From: Chersky-822 sp035553055
GTDB taxonomy: Bacteria; Actinomycetota; Actinomycetes; Streptosporangiales; Streptosporangiaceae
NCBI GenBank assembly: GCA_035553055.1
Contig: DATNEK010000136.1
Span: 1 to 12,775 of the forward strand
Direction: 5' to 3'
DNA length: 12,775 nt
The notes beneath the pieces were generated by a model. The model did not search any database, was not told the DNA's origin, and saw only the letters and a list, made by a program, of their open reading frames with translations. The first letter of the stretch is position 1. The number at the start of each line of letters is the position of its first letter. Positions 6,653 through 12,775 of the stretch are shown piece by piece. The translations under genes and the position numbers were made by a program.

Positions 6653-7936
6653 ATGAGCGAGCCTGTGATCGTCCTAGCCTTTTCCGGTGGCCTCGACACC
6701 TCTTACGCTCTCGTCCTGCTCCGCGAGCAGGGCTGGAACGTGCTGACCGCGCACATCGACACCGGCGGCGGGCACAGCACCGCGCGAGAGGCGGTAGCCG
6801 ACCGCGCTCGGGAGCTTGGCGCCGCCAGGCATATCAGCGTCGACGCGCGCGAGGAGCTGTACTCGCGCATCATCAGCTATGCCATCAAGGCCAACTACCT
6901 GCGCAATGGCGGTTATCCATCCTGTGTCGGCGCCGAACGGCTAGTCCAGGCCGAGAAGGTTGTCGGCGTGGCGCTGGCCAACAATGCCGACGCGGTCGGG
7001 CATGGTTCAACCGGGGCGGGCGCCGACCACGTGCGCTACGACGCCGTCATCCGCGCGCTCGCGCCGCACATGGAGATCATCACGCCGATCAGGGATCAGA
7101 GGCTGACCCGCGAGGAGGAAAGCGCGTTCCTGCGTGCGCGCGGTTACGAGGTCAGTGCGAAGACCGCCGCCTACTCCATCAACGAAAGCCTCATCGGCAC
7201 GACGATCGGCGGCGTGCAGACTTATGGCTCGTGGGACTACCTTCCTGAGGCCGCCTGGACCTGCACCAGGTCAATAGATGACGCACCAGCTAAGGGCGTC
7301 GAGGTGGTGATCGAGTTCGACCAAGGCGAGGTCGTCTCCTGCCAGACGCCGCAAGGCGAGCCAATTCCCGGCACCGGCCCCGCGACACCGAACTACTCCA
7401 TACTCGGTGCGCTCAACGGTCTCGGCGGCGAGCATGGCGTCGGGCGCGGCGTTCACATGGGATCTACCATGGTCGGCAACCTCGCCCGGGTGGCGTTCGA
7501 AGCGCCGGGCATGCTCATCCTCATCGCGGCGCATCGCGAGCTTGAGCGGCTGGTCCTGAGCAACAAGCAGCAGTCAGTCAAGGCCACACTCGGAACTGCC
7601 TACGGCGACTTGCTGCACGAAGCCGTGTACTACGATCCGGTACTCGACGACTATCGCGCGCTACTGGACAGCAGTCAGCGGCGAGTGACCGGCAAAGTAC
7701 GCGTTTTTCTCCATAAAGGCAGTGCTGTGATCCTCGGCAGCACAAGCCCGTATAGCCTGCTCGACGCGGCAGCCAGCCAAGGCGTCGTTTACGGATATGG
7801 TTCGGCGCTATGGAGTGGAGAGCAAGCTCGGGCGTTCGCTCACATGTACGCCGTGCCCGGCGCCATCGCACAGATGGCGGGCCAGGGTCTCGGCGGCTCT
7901 GGCCGTGCTCCCCGCAGTGTCGATGACGTCAAGTAG
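6653..7936 (+). CDS. argG: Argininosuccinate synthase, divergent (Xanthomonas/Bacteroidetes-like)
   Basis: Expected to join citrulline and aspartate to argininosuccinate using ATP. The 427-aa protein has the N-type ATP-pyrophosphatase loop AFSGGLDTS (Ser11-Ser17) and HGSTGAGADHVRYD (117-130). Segments such as LGAARHISVD, AYSINESLIGTTIGG and GVGRGVHMGSTMVG match the ArgG group I know from Xanthomonas and Bacteroidetes better than Streptomyces or Mycobacterium ArgG. Compared with the standard HGCTGKGNDQVRFE, the substrate-binding Asn is Ala124. The Glu and Lys of the usual EDRLVGIKSR segment are Gly and Leu. The C-terminal ~25 residues are a Gly-rich tail. Start ATG two bases after orfX, with TGAGGTG 11-12 bases upstream. 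The family assignment is firm; the exact substrate is less sure because of the replaced residues. Confidence 0.88.
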   Translation: MSEPVIVLAFSGGLDTSYALVLLREQGWNVLTAHIDTGGGHSTAREAVADRARELGAARHISVDAREELYSRIISYAIKANYLRNGGYPSCVGAERLVQAEKVVGVALANNADAVGHGSTGAGADHVRYDAVIRALAPHMEIITPIRDQRLTREEESAFLRARGYEVSAKTAAYSINESLIGTTIGGVQTYGSWDYLPEAAWTCTRSIDDAPAKGVEVVIEFDQGEVVSCQTPQGEPIPGTGPATPNYSILGALNGLGGEHGVGRGVHMGSTMVGNLARVAFEAPGMLILIAAHRELERLVLSNKQQSVKATLGTAYGDLLHEAVYYDPVLDDYRALLDSSQRRVTGKVRVFLHKGSAVILGSTSPYSLLDAAASQGVVYGYGSALWSGEQARAFAHMYAVPGAIAQMAGQGLGGSGRAPRSVDDVK

Positions 7937-7950
7937 AGCGAGGGGTTCGC

Positions 7951-9378
7951 GTGTCGGATGGCGACAGGCCGATCAGGTTGTGGGGCGGTCGATTCGCGGC
8001 CGGGCCGACGGACGCGCTCGCCAGGCTGTCGGTCAGCGTGCAGTTCGACTGGCGGCTGGCTCAGTACGACTTGCTGGCTTCCAACGCGCACGCCCGGGTG
8101 CTGCACAAGGCTGGCCTGCTCGATGACGCCGAACTGAGACGGCTGCTCGGCGCTCTCAACGAGCTCGGCAAGGACTGCCGCAGCGGCGCGTTCCGGCCGA
8201 CGGTCGCCGACGAGGACGTCCACACGGCGCTCGAACGCGGGCTGCTCGAACGCGTCGGCTCGCTCGGCGGCAAGCTGCGCGCGGGGCGATCGAGGAACGA
8301 CCAGGTGGCGACCGACCTGCGCCTTTATCTGCGCGACCATGTCCGGCAGGTGGCCGCCCGGCTGATCGAGTTGCAGGAAGCGCTGATGGAGCAGGCGGAG
8401 CGCCACCTTGCCGCCGAGCCGCCGACGCCGGCTCCTGGGCTGACCCACACTCAGCACGCCCAGCCTGTGCTGCTGTCGCACCAGCTGCTTGCGCACGTGC
8501 AGGCTTTCGCCCGCGACGTGGCGCGGCTGCGCGACTGGGACAAGCGCGCCGCGATCTCGCCGCTTGGCTCTGGCGCGCTAGCCGGTTCGTCGCTGCCGCT
8601 CGATCCCGAGGCGGTCGCGGCCGAACTCGGCTTCGACGCACCGGCGGCGAACTCCATGGACGCCGTGTCCGACCGGGACTTCGCGGCAGAATTCTGCTTC
8701 GCCGCCGCGCTGACCGGCGTGCACCTGTCCAGGCTCGGCGAAGAGGTCGTGCTCTGGACCTCGCACGAGTTCGGCTGGGCCGAGATCGACGACGCCTACG
8801 CGACCGGCTCGTCGATCATGCCCCAGAAGAAGAACGCCGATGTCGCCGAGCTTGCCCGCGGCAAGGCCGGCCGCCTGATCGGCGGGCTTACCGGCTTGCT
8901 CACCACGCTCAAGGGCCTGCCGCTGACTTACAACAGGGATCTGCAAGAGGACAAGGAGCCAGTTTTCGACGCCGTCGACACTTTGCTGCTCGTGCTGCCA
9001 GCGATGGCCGGGCTCGTCAGCTCGATGAGCTTTCATGCGCAAAGACTTGCCCGGCAGGCTGCCGCTGGCCACGCGCTCGCCACCGACCTGGCAGAACTCC
9101 TGGTCAGGCGGGGCGTGCCGTTCCGCGATGCGCATGAGGCGGTCGGGCATCTGGTCGTCTGGTGCGAGGTCCATGACTGCGAACTTGGCGACGTCAGCGA
9201 CGAGGACATGGCCAAGGTGTCGCCATATTTCACCCCCGATGTCAGAAGTGTGCTCTCGGTGCCCGGTGCGCTCGCGGCGCGTGGCACGTTCGGTGGCACG
9301 GCGCCTGACCGGGTGGGTGATCAGCTCGCCGAGCTTCGGGAACGTGTGCAGCGTGACGCGGTATGGGCGGCGGTTTGA
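7951..9378 (+). CDS. argH: Argininosuccinate lyase
   Basis: Splits argininosuccinate into arginine and fumarate, the last pathway step; homotetramer of the fumarase/aspartase superfamily. The 475-aa product starts with the family's LWGGRFAAGPTDAL. It has EDVHTALERGLLERVG, GRSRNDQVATDLRLYLR (about 113-129), THTQHAQPV with the catalytic-type His166, and the mobile signature loop GSSIMPQKKN at 286-295 bearing the catalytic serine. The residue after this loop is normally Pro (KKNPD) but is Ala296 here. Start GTG with GAGCGAGGGG upstream, 14 bases after the argG stop. The whole length aligns with ordinary actinobacterial ArgH, unlike the neighbouring ArgG. Confidence 0.96.
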   Translation: MSDGDRPIRLWGGRFAAGPTDALARLSVSVQFDWRLAQYDLLASNAHARVLHKAGLLDDAELRRLLGALNELGKDCRSGAFRPTVADEDVHTALERGLLERVGSLGGKLRAGRSRNDQVATDLRLYLRDHVRQVAARLIELQEALMEQAERHLAAEPPTPAPGLTHTQHAQPVLLSHQLLAHVQAFARDVARLRDWDKRAAISPLGSGALAGSSLPLDPEAVAAELGFDAPAANSMDAVSDRDFAAEFCFAAALTGVHLSRLGEEVVLWTSHEFGWAEIDDAYATGSSIMPQKKNADVAELARGKAGRLIGGLTGLLTTLKGLPLTYNRDLQEDKEPVFDAVDTLLLVLPAMAGLVSSMSFHAQRLARQAAAGHALATDLAELLVRRGVPFRDAHEAVGHLVVWCEVHDCELGDVSDEDMAKVSPYFTPDVRSVLSVPGALAARGTFGGTAPDRVGDQLAELRERVQRDAVWAAV

Positions 9379-10046
9379 TCACCGGGACACTGCCGCGCGC
9401 GTTCTTCGACCGGCCTGCCACCGCGGTGGCGCCCGAACTGCTCGGATGCGTGCTCGCGCACGACCTGGCCGATGGAGCGGTGGCTGCCGAGATCGTCGAG
9501 GTCGAGGCCTACATGGGACGCGCGGACCCACCATCGCACGCGTTTCGCGGACAGACGGCTCGCAACCAGGTGATGTTCGGTGAACCTGGCCACGCATACG
9601 TATATTTCACCTACGGAATGCATTTTTGCGTGAACCTGGTGTGCGAGCCGGCGGGGGAGGCGGCCGCTGTGCTGCTTCGGGCCGGGCGAGTGGTCGACGG
9701 TGTCGAGTCGGCCGCGGTGCGGCGGTCGGGCGCTGCTGGCGTTTCTGGCGGGAGCCGGAGGCTGGCTCAGCTTGCCAGCGGGCCGGCGAGGCTCTGCCAG
9801 GCGCTCGGTATCGACCGGGCTCAGAACGGCGTCGATGTGTGCGATCCGGGCGGCGCGCTGCGGGTACTCGCCCCCGAGGGTTTCTCTGGGCTGCCCGCCG
9901 ACCGGATCGCTACCGGGCCGAGGGTCGGGGTGAGCACGGGCGCAGAAGTGCCGTGGCGGTTCTGGATCGCCGGTGACCCATCGGTGTCCGCCTACCGTGC
10001 CCATGTCCCGCGTCGCAGGGCTTCCGGCCGGCTTATCCCCCGCTGA
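9363..10046 (+). CDS. mpg: Alkyladenine (3-methyladenine) DNA glycosylase, AAG family
   Basis: Base-excision repair enzyme that removes alkylated purines such as 3-methyladenine and hypoxanthine from DNA. The 227-aa protein shows IVEVEAYMG with the water-activating Glu48 and the stacking Tyr50, SHAFRGQTARNQVMF (about 58-72) and YVYFTYGMHFCVNLV (about 79-93), then LLRAGRVVDG and the RRLASGPARLCQALGI-type helix near 132-150. The ATG lies 16 nt inside the end of argH, so it probably shares the arginine transcript. No good Shine-Dalgarno precedes this ATG; a TTG at 9375 overlapping the argH stop is the alternative. mpg next to tyrS is a recurrent actinobacterial pairing. A loop at about 115-130 is Ala/Gly/Ser-rich. 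Confidence 0.92.
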   Translation: MGGGLITGTLPRAFFDRPATAVAPELLGCVLAHDLADGAVAAEIVEVEAYMGRADPPSHAFRGQTARNQVMFGEPGHAYVYFTYGMHFCVNLVCEPAGEAAAVLLRAGRVVDGVESAAVRRSGAAGVSGGSRRLAQLASGPARLCQALGIDRAQNGVDVCDPGGALRVLAPEGFSGLPADRIATGPRVGVSTGAEVPWRFWIAGDPSVSAYRAHVPRRRASGRLIPR

Positions 10047-10097
10047 TGGTCTCGGTGGTTGTGGGGTGGTCGGGGCACTGCCGGTCGGCGGCGATCA

Positions 10098-10110
10098 TGG
10101 ATATATGAAT
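10098..10110 (+). promoter_or_regulatory. AT-rich element, weak candidate tyrS promoter
   Basis: TGGATATATGAAT is the only AT-rich stretch in the 99-bp gap between mpg and tyrS and sits about 40 bases before the tyrS GTG. It could serve as a -10 region, but I see no -35 hexamer at the right distance. No T-box, leader peptide or convincing terminator is visible in the gap. Confidence 0.25.
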
Positions 10111-10145
10111 GTGACCGTCGCTCGCCGAGGTGGGAGTATTCAGCG

Positions 10146-11489
10146 GTGACCGACATTATCGACGAACTAGTCTGGCGCGGCCTGATCGCGCACTCCACTG
10201 ACCTCGATGACCTGCGCAAGGCGCTGGACGCTGGGCTGGTGACCTTCTATGGCGGATTTGACCCGACGGCACCGAGCCTTCACATCGGGAACCTGGTGCT
10301 GCTGACGACCATGCGGCGGCTGCAGCTGGCCGGCCACCGGCCGATCGGATTGGTGGGCGGAGCGACTGGCCTGATCGGCGATCCCAGCGGTAAATCCGCT
10401 GAGCGGACGCTCAACCCGCGCGACGTCGTCGCTGATTGGGTAGCGCGGATTGCCGCCGAGGTTGGCCGGTTCCTTGACTTCACGCCTGGTCCGGCTGGGG
10501 CGATCGCGGTCAGCAACCTGGACTGGACAGGTGAGCTGTCCGCGATCGATCTGCTGCGCGATATCGGCAAGCACTTCCCGGTCAACCAGATGCTCGGCCG
10601 CGAGGTCGTCAAGGCCAGGCTCGAGCAGGGCGGTATCAGCTACACCGAGTTCAGCTACCAGATCTTGCAGGCGAACGACTACCTTGAGCTGTTCCGGCGG
10701 CATGGCTGCACGCTGCAGATCGGCGGCAGCGACCAGTGGGGAAACCTGGTATCAGGCGTCGACCTGATTCGCCGGGTGACCGGCGAGTCTGTGCATGCGC
10801 TCGCCACTCCGTTGATCACCAAGCCTGACGGCACCAAGTACGGCAAGACCGAGAGCGGAACGATCTGGCTCAGCGCGGAGATGATGAGCCCGTATGCGTT
10901 CCACCAGTTCTGGCTGAACCGGACCGACGCGGAAATGCCGGGGCTGCTGCGGGTGTTCTCGCTCAGGTCGATGTCGCAGATCGAAGAGCTCGAGCGTGAG
11001 CTGGCCGATCGGCCCGCGGCCAGAGTGGCGCAGCGCGCGCTCGCCGACGAGGTGACCAGGCTAGTTCATGGCGAGGATGAGCTGGTCAAGGCGACGGCTG
11101 CGGCGCGGGCGCTCTTCGGCCAGGGGGATCTGCGCGATCTTGACGAGGCGACGCTAGCTGCCGCGATCGCCGAGATTCCGTACGCGAGCGTCGACCCCGG
11201 GCTCCGGCGGTGGGTCGTACCTGCTGCCGACGAGAGCGGCGCCTGGCGCGTAGGGCAGGCGGCCGATGGCCGTCTGCTGTCGGTCGCTGACCTGATGGCC
11301 GCCTGCGGCATCGTGGCGAGCAAGTCCGCCGCTAGGCGCGCTGTCGACGAGGGCGGTGCCTACCTCAACAACGTGAAGGTCACCGAGGCGGACGCGGTAC
11401 CGGAAACGGGCGACTTTCTGCACGGGAAGTTCCTCGTCCTGCGGCGTGGCAAGCGGACGGTAGGCGGCATCGTGCGCGCGGACTCGTAG
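10146..11489 (+). CDS. tyrS: Tyrosyl-tRNA synthetase
   Basis: Charges tRNA-Tyr with tyrosine; class I synthetase acting as a homodimer in the cytoplasm. The 447-aa protein carries GFDPTAPSLHIGN with the HIGH-type signature His46-Ile-Gly-Asn49, YTEFSYQILQANDY and GGSDQWGN at 193-200 for tyrosine and ATP, and KYGKTESG (231-238) as the KMSKS-type loop. The C-terminus holds an S4-like RNA-binding domain (VADLMAACGIVASKSAARRAVDEGG, then AYLNNVKV). The frame is open back to 10059, but the family starts at TDIIDELVWRGLI. The GTG at 10146 has GGGAG nine bases upstream, and that decides the start. It follows mpg by 99 bp and may have its own promoter. Last protein gene before the rRNA operon. Confidence 0.96.
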   Translation: MTDIIDELVWRGLIAHSTDLDDLRKALDAGLVTFYGGFDPTAPSLHIGNLVLLTTMRRLQLAGHRPIGLVGGATGLIGDPSGKSAERTLNPRDVVADWVARIAAEVGRFLDFTPGPAGAIAVSNLDWTGELSAIDLLRDIGKHFPVNQMLGREVVKARLEQGGISYTEFSYQILQANDYLELFRRHGCTLQIGGSDQWGNLVSGVDLIRRVTGESVHALATPLITKPDGTKYGKTESGTIWLSAEMMSPYAFHQFWLNRTDAEMPGLLRVFSLRSMSQIEELERELADRPAARVAQRALADEVTRLVHGEDELVKATAAARALFGQGDLRDLDEATLAAAIAEIPYASVDPGLRRWVVPAADESGAWRVGQAADGRLLSVADLMAACGIVASKSAARRAVDEGGAYLNNVKVTEADAVPETGDFLHGKFLVLRRGKRTVGGIVRADS

Positions 11490-11505
11490 CTCTCGTCGCT
11501 GAGGG

Positions 11506-11538
11506 ATGGCCATGCTCGGCCGTTGCTGGCTGGGCCAT
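11506..11538 (+). terminator. Inverted repeat after tyrS, weak candidate terminator
   Basis: ATGGCC (11506-11511) and GGCCAT (11533-11538) form a six-base inverted repeat about 17 bases after the tyrS stop, with a GC-rich 21-base loop containing CGGCCG. No T-run follows, which is common but not diagnostic in actinobacteria. It is the best terminator-like element before the rRNA promoter region. Confidence 0.35.
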
Positions 11539-11580
11539 ATCTACGGTAAAGATTACGATTCCACGACAATCTATGCCGCA

Positions 11581-11623
11581 GGTGATCGCTCGTGAGTGCG
11601 GTTGGTGATCGTTCGTGCGTGCG
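11581..11623 (+). repeat. Direct repeat, two 20-bp copies 23 bp apart
   Basis: GGTGATCGCTCGTGAGTGCG (11581-11600) recurs at 11604-11623 with two changes (GGTGATCGTTCGTGCGTGCG). The two-turn period would place both copies on nearly the same helix face. It lies about 210 bp upstream of the rRNA P1 -35 box; a protein-binding role is possible but unproven. Confidence 0.7.
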
Positions 11624-11654
11624 ATGACTGCCCCGGTTGGTTGGCGGCTCGCGG

Positions 11655-11703
11655 ACTTGGTCAGCTTCCGGCCTTCGTCAGATCCGATACTTGGTCAGCT
11701 TCC
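11655..11703 (+). repeat. Direct repeat ACTTGGTCAGCTTCC, two exact copies 34 bp apart
   Basis: The 15-bp sequence occurs at 11655-11669 and 11689-11703, followed by GGCC and AGGCC respectively. It is within 140-180 bp of rRNA promoter P1. The copies could be an upstream activator site or a small duplication scar. Confidence 0.75.
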
Positions 11704-11835
11704 AGGCCGCGCCATCCCGGAACCTGACGGGCTCAGAAGCGACGATCTTGGCATGGAAAATACGGATACATGCGCTCTAACGGCGCTGCGGGGCACGAGT
11801 CGCGGCGCGGAGTCGGGTGCGGTGTGGGGCTCGAT

Positions 11836-11864
11836 TTGACAGCGTCGCCGAGCTTCCCTAATGT
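11836..11864 (+). promoter_or_regulatory. rRNA operon promoter P1
   Basis: A perfect -35 TTGACA (11836-11841), a 17-bp spacer and a -10 TAATGT (11859-11864), followed by TCTCTTCGG. This arrangement is typical of actinobacterial rRNA promoters. Transcription would start near 11871, about 430 nt before mature 16S rRNA. Confidence 0.8.
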
Positions 11865-11887
11865 TCTCTTCGGCCCGATGAGAGCCG

Positions 11888-11967
11888 GGTAGCCACAGGT
11901 TGCAGGCTCCGGGCCTCCCAACAGAAATTTTGTCGGTAGTCTGGGGTTCACGAACCGCGTGGCTACC
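11888..11967 (+). repeat. Long-range inverted repeat in the P1 leader
   Basis: GGTAGCCAC (11888-11896) pairs perfectly with GTGGCTACC (11959-11967). The enclosed segment contains a second stem (GTTG 11899-11902 with CAAC 11919-11922, capped by AGGC/GCCT) and a hairpin GGTT-CACG-AACC (11945-11956). The P1 transcript should fold into a branched structure here. Its span is tRNA-like, but it lacks the D-arm, anticodon and T-arm arrangement of a tRNA. Confidence 0.65.
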
Positions 11968-12008
11968 GTCGAGTTATGCTGGGTAGCAGTAGGTAATCAA
12001 AACTGAAT

Positions 12009-12054
12009 CTGCTAACTCCCTTGACAGGGACCTGACGTCCAGGTAAGTTAGCAG
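12009..12054 (+). other. Contiguous three-way-junction structure covering promoter P2
   Basis: CTGCTAACT (12009-12017) is a perfect inverted repeat of AGTTAGCAG (12046-12054). Between the arms lie two hairpins back to back: CCCT-TGAC-AGGG (12018-12029) and ACCTG-ACGTC-CAGGT (12030-12044), with a single unpaired A at 12045. All other bases are in stems or the two small loops. The structure can form in RNA made from P1, or as an extruded cruciform in DNA. Confidence 0.7.
12021..12049 (+). promoter_or_regulatory. rRNA operon promoter P2
   Basis: TTGACA (12021-12026), a 17-bp spacer and TAAGTT (12044-12049). This is a perfect -35 and an rRNA-type -10, with an expected start near 12056. It lies about 250 nt before mature 16S and is probably the strongest promoter of the operon. 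Both hexamers lie within the folded element at 12009-12054. Confidence 0.85.
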
Positions 12055-12067
12055 GGTTGCCCCAGAC

Positions 12068-12083
12068 GGAGTTGAGAAACTTC
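12068..12083 (+). other. Leader hairpin with a GAGA tetraloop
   Basis: GGAGTT-GAGA-AACTTC forms a short stem (one G-U pair) closed by a GNRA tetraloop just after the P2 start. Its TTGAGAA is repeated 32 bases downstream in the boxA-like element, so it may be a partial duplicate of that element. Confidence 0.4.
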
Positions 12084-12099
12084 TGATGGTGTGCGTCCG

Positions 12100-12118
12100 C
12101 TCCTTGAGAACTCAACAG
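12100..12118 (+). promoter_or_regulatory. rRNA leader antitermination element (boxA-like)
   Basis: CTCCTTGAGAACTCAACAG matches the conserved stretch seen in actinobacterial rRNA leaders (CTTTGAGAACTCAACAG in Streptomyces), where Nus factors are thought to load and prevent premature termination. TTGAG/CTCAA can also pair as a tiny stem. It lies about 185 nt before mature 16S. Confidence 0.7.
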
Positions 12119-12132
12119 CGTGCTAAAAGCCA

Positions 12133-12144
12133 GTGCATATGCAC
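12133..12144 (+). repeat. Perfect 12-bp palindrome GTGCATATGCAC in the rRNA leader
   Basis: The palindrome follows the boxA-like element and would form a four-base-pair stem in RNA. In DNA it is a possible dimeric-protein site, but nothing else supports that. Confidence 0.5.
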
Positions 12145-12148
12145 ATCC

Positions 12149-12191
12149 CCGTCAATGGGACCCGAGCCCTCGTGGTTCGGTTTCTAGACGG
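12149..12191 (+). other. Leader stem-loop, possible 16S processing element
   Basis: CCGTC (12149-12153) pairs with GACGG (12187-12191), and CCGA/TCGG (12162-12165/12177-12180) pair inside. A second stem (GCCTC 12207-12211 with GAGGC 12236-12240, enclosing TCGG-TGTA-CCGA) follows. Such leader stems usually take part in precursor rRNA folding and RNase processing. The partner beyond 16S is outside the window. Confidence 0.4.
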
Positions 12192-12302
12192 AAAAATAGC
12201 CAGATGGCCTCTTCGGCTCGGTGTACCGACTCGTCGAGGCGTCTCTTCGGTCTGTGACCCCATGGCGCTCCGGCAACGGACACCAGAGGTTGCGATAGAC
12301 AT

Positions 12303-12775
<473 letters not shown>

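Larger units (their letters stand above)
11490..11830 (+). other. Gene-free region upstream of the rRNA promoters
   Basis: This stretch between tyrS and rRNA promoter P1 has no reading frame I can support. The short open frames lack ribosome binding sites and recognisable sequence. It holds the tyrS-distal inverted repeat, an AT-richer patch near 11537-11576, and two pairs of direct repeats (11581-11623 and 11655-11703). It is probably an upstream control and spacer region of the rRNA operon. Confidence 0.6.

Noticed and set aside
10047..10145. T-box or other tRNA-sensing leader before tyrS
   Set aside because: The gap is only 99 bp and shows no specifier stem, no T-box sequence and no terminator/antiterminator pair.
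11615..11839. Short open frame of 74 codons on the plus strand before rRNA P1
   Set aside because: It has no ribosome site, starts within a direct repeat, ends inside the P1 -35 box, and its translation resembles no protein.
11733..11951. Short open frame of 72 codons on the minus strand across P1
   Set aside because: It covers the rRNA promoter and structured leader, and has no supporting ribosome site or recognisable domain.
11888..11967. Possible tRNA gene, because a 9-bp end stem closes about 80 nt and a GGTTCACGAACC arm sits near the 3' side
   Set aside because: The arm next to the 3' strand does not form a 5-bp T-stem with a 7-base loop, there is no D-arm consensus and no anticodon stem at the right place, and the segment lies inside the rRNA leader.

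Overview
The window is high-GC actinobacterial chromosome. The partial 16S rRNA at the right end (universal start and the GGGAGGCAGCAG stretch), the GTG/ATG starts, the stop-start overlaps and the gene order argC-argJ-argB-argD-argR all point to Actinomycetota. A Streptosporangiales- or Frankia-like lineage is a guess I cannot confirm without a database.

Layout, left to right. Positions 34-447 (minus strand) encode a small secreted lipoprotein of unknown function. It is divergent from the arginine operon across an intergenic region that carries an AT-rich promoter/operator island (541-581) and a purine-rich, about 29-bp tandem repeat that forms the argC leader (593-680). Positions 692-9378 are one tightly packed arginine operon: argC, argJ, argB, argD, argR, an unrecognised gene (orfX), argG and argH. 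Every junction from argC to orfX is an ATGA or GTGA overlap. The products run the acetyl-recycling pathway from N-acetylglutamyl phosphate to ornithine, then citrulline to argininosuccinate to arginine, with ArgR as the arginine-sensing regulator. Ornithine carbamoyltransferase (argF) is not here. mpg (alkyladenine DNA glycosylase) overlaps the end of argH, and tyrS (tyrosyl-tRNA synthetase) follows after a short gap.

Positions 11490-12302 hold no convincing protein gene. This is the control region of an rRNA operon: two pairs of direct repeats, two promoters (P1 TTGACA-N17-TAATGT and P2 TTGACA-N17-TAAGTT), a structured leader with a boxA-like element, then the first ~470 nt of 16S rRNA, cut by the window end.

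The most unusual content is in the middle of the arginine operon. orfX (304 aa) is coupled to argR and sits 2 nt before argG; its C-terminal half has a weak GNAT-acetyltransferase-like pattern. The neighbouring ArgG is not of the usual actinobacterial kind: it resembles the Xanthomonas/Bacteroidetes-like group and has replacements at positions that normally contact citrulline and aspartate. The rRNA P2 promoter is also notable because the whole promoter folds into a contiguous three-way junction.
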